A stretch of 22,988 bases of DNA from a virus. The position numbers and the translations under genes were made by a program. The notes under the pieces are model-generated. The model ran no database searches and was not told where the DNA came from. It was given only the letters and a program-made list of their open reading frames with translations. Shown here one piece after another: positions 22,775 through 22,988 of this stretch (positions are counted from its first letter, which is position 1; each line of letters begins with the position of its first letter). The DNA is taken from positions 1 to 22,988 of the IMG/VR virus record IMGVR_UViG_3300031963_000971. One strand, 5' to 3'.

Positions 22775-22988
22775 TTATAGTAAGTGTGGTTTTGCCTCCG
22801 CCATACCTGCGTTGGTGACGACCACATATTCTGGGATAAACTCTTCAAGATTCCGTGCACCTGCGTAGGATAGTGCTGACCGTAATCCATCCGTAAGTCC
22901 ATCCACGACGAACTTTACCTTTCCCTTAAAAGGTACGATAGTTGATTCTCCTTCCACATTCCGTTTTGCTTGACCGTGGACACTCTTG
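22775..22988 (-). CDS. IMP dehydrogenase / GMP reductase family enzyme, C-terminal end (5' part outside window)
   Basis: The reading frame is open to the window edge, so the gene begins outside it. About 70 C-terminal residues are visible, ending in TAA at 22775-22777. They carry the tail features of the IMPDH/GMP reductase TIM-barrel family: an EGE segment, VPFKG, then GLRSALSYAGA and a final NAGM...KPH. In known IMPDHs the EG..V.YKG and GGLRS.M.Y.GA segments lie just after the catalytic flap. These enzymes act on purine nucleotides (IMP to XMP, or GMP to IMP), so a phage copy would adjust guanine nucleotide pools during infection. The catalytic cysteine and flap are not in view, so IMPDH and GMP reductase cannot be separated. 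The first in-frame GTG, at 22957, is an internal valine and not a start. The lysozyme-like gene follows 11 bases downstream. Confidence 0.85.
   Translation of the reverse strand, partial: KSVHGQAKRNVEGESTIVPFKGKVKFVVDGLTDGLRSALSYAGARNLEEFIPEYVVVTNAGMAEAKPHLL

Noticed and set aside
22711-22902. A 63-codon minus-strand frame at the lysozyme/IMPDH border
   Set aside because: It overlaps the IMPDH-family C-terminus in another frame, and that frame has clear family motifs while this one has none.
1-22988. tRNA genes, CRISPR arrays, insertion sequences, integrase or attachment sites
   Set aside because: Genes are packed end to end with gaps under 70 bases, no regularly spaced repeats were seen, and no transposase or integrase motifs occur in any credible frame.

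Overview
The window is a compact piece of a tailed, contractile-tail (myovirus) phage genome of the T4-like superfamily. Every credible gene lies on the minus strand, so the genes read from high to low coordinates. Genes are packed with 4-base ATGA overlaps or gaps of a few bases, and no non-coding stretch exceeds about 70 bases. The DNA is AT-rich. Evidence for the T4-like assignment is a gp55-type late sigma factor, a gp5-like central spike, gp25 and gp6 baseplate wedge proteins in succession, a CHC2/TOPRIM primase and a gp47/gp46 (SbcD/SbcC, Mre11/Rad50) recombination protein. The host cannot be fixed. Several genes carry good Shine-Dalgarno sequences. The lysozyme-like protein resembles, from memory, transglycosylase-like proteins common in Bacteroidota, which is only a weak hint.

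Layout in transcription order. (1) 22988-21229: the C-terminal end of an IMP dehydrogenase/GMP reductase-family enzyme, a secreted lysozyme/transglycosylase-like protein, a small single-pass membrane protein and the gp55-like late sigma factor. (2) 21190-18000: a small helical protein, the spike (gp5-like, without a lysozyme domain), two small unknown proteins and gp25. (3) 17978-13060: gp6 and four accessory structural proteins, one DNRLRE-like and one with an Ig-like region ending in a six-cysteine knottin-like tail. (4) 13047-7681: a 1788-residue baseplate/tail protein, a gp7 candidate by position, carrying a discoidin-like (F5/8 type C) domain nested inside a LamG-like jelly roll. (5) 7612-4529: four further structural proteins, two of them paralogues with a shared C-terminal module. 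(6) 4509-40: a PD-(D/E)XK nuclease, a DNA primase, and an SbcD-SbcC protein encoded as a single fused reading frame.

The genes therefore cover late transcription (sigma), tail baseplate assembly and host contact (spike, wedges, sugar-binding-like domains), and DNA replication/recombination (primase, nuclease, SbcDC). Regulatory signals seen by eye are a sigma70-like promoter in the 68-base gap before the 7612 gene, a T4-late-type TATAAATA box before the nuclease, overlapping promoter-like boxes and a perfect inverted repeat at the primase start, and two hairpins that begin at stop codons and share the same loop sequence. The most unusual items are the fused Mre11-Rad50 protein, the matched stop-codon hairpins, the nested carbohydrate-binding-like domain in the giant baseplate protein, and the knottin-like tail.
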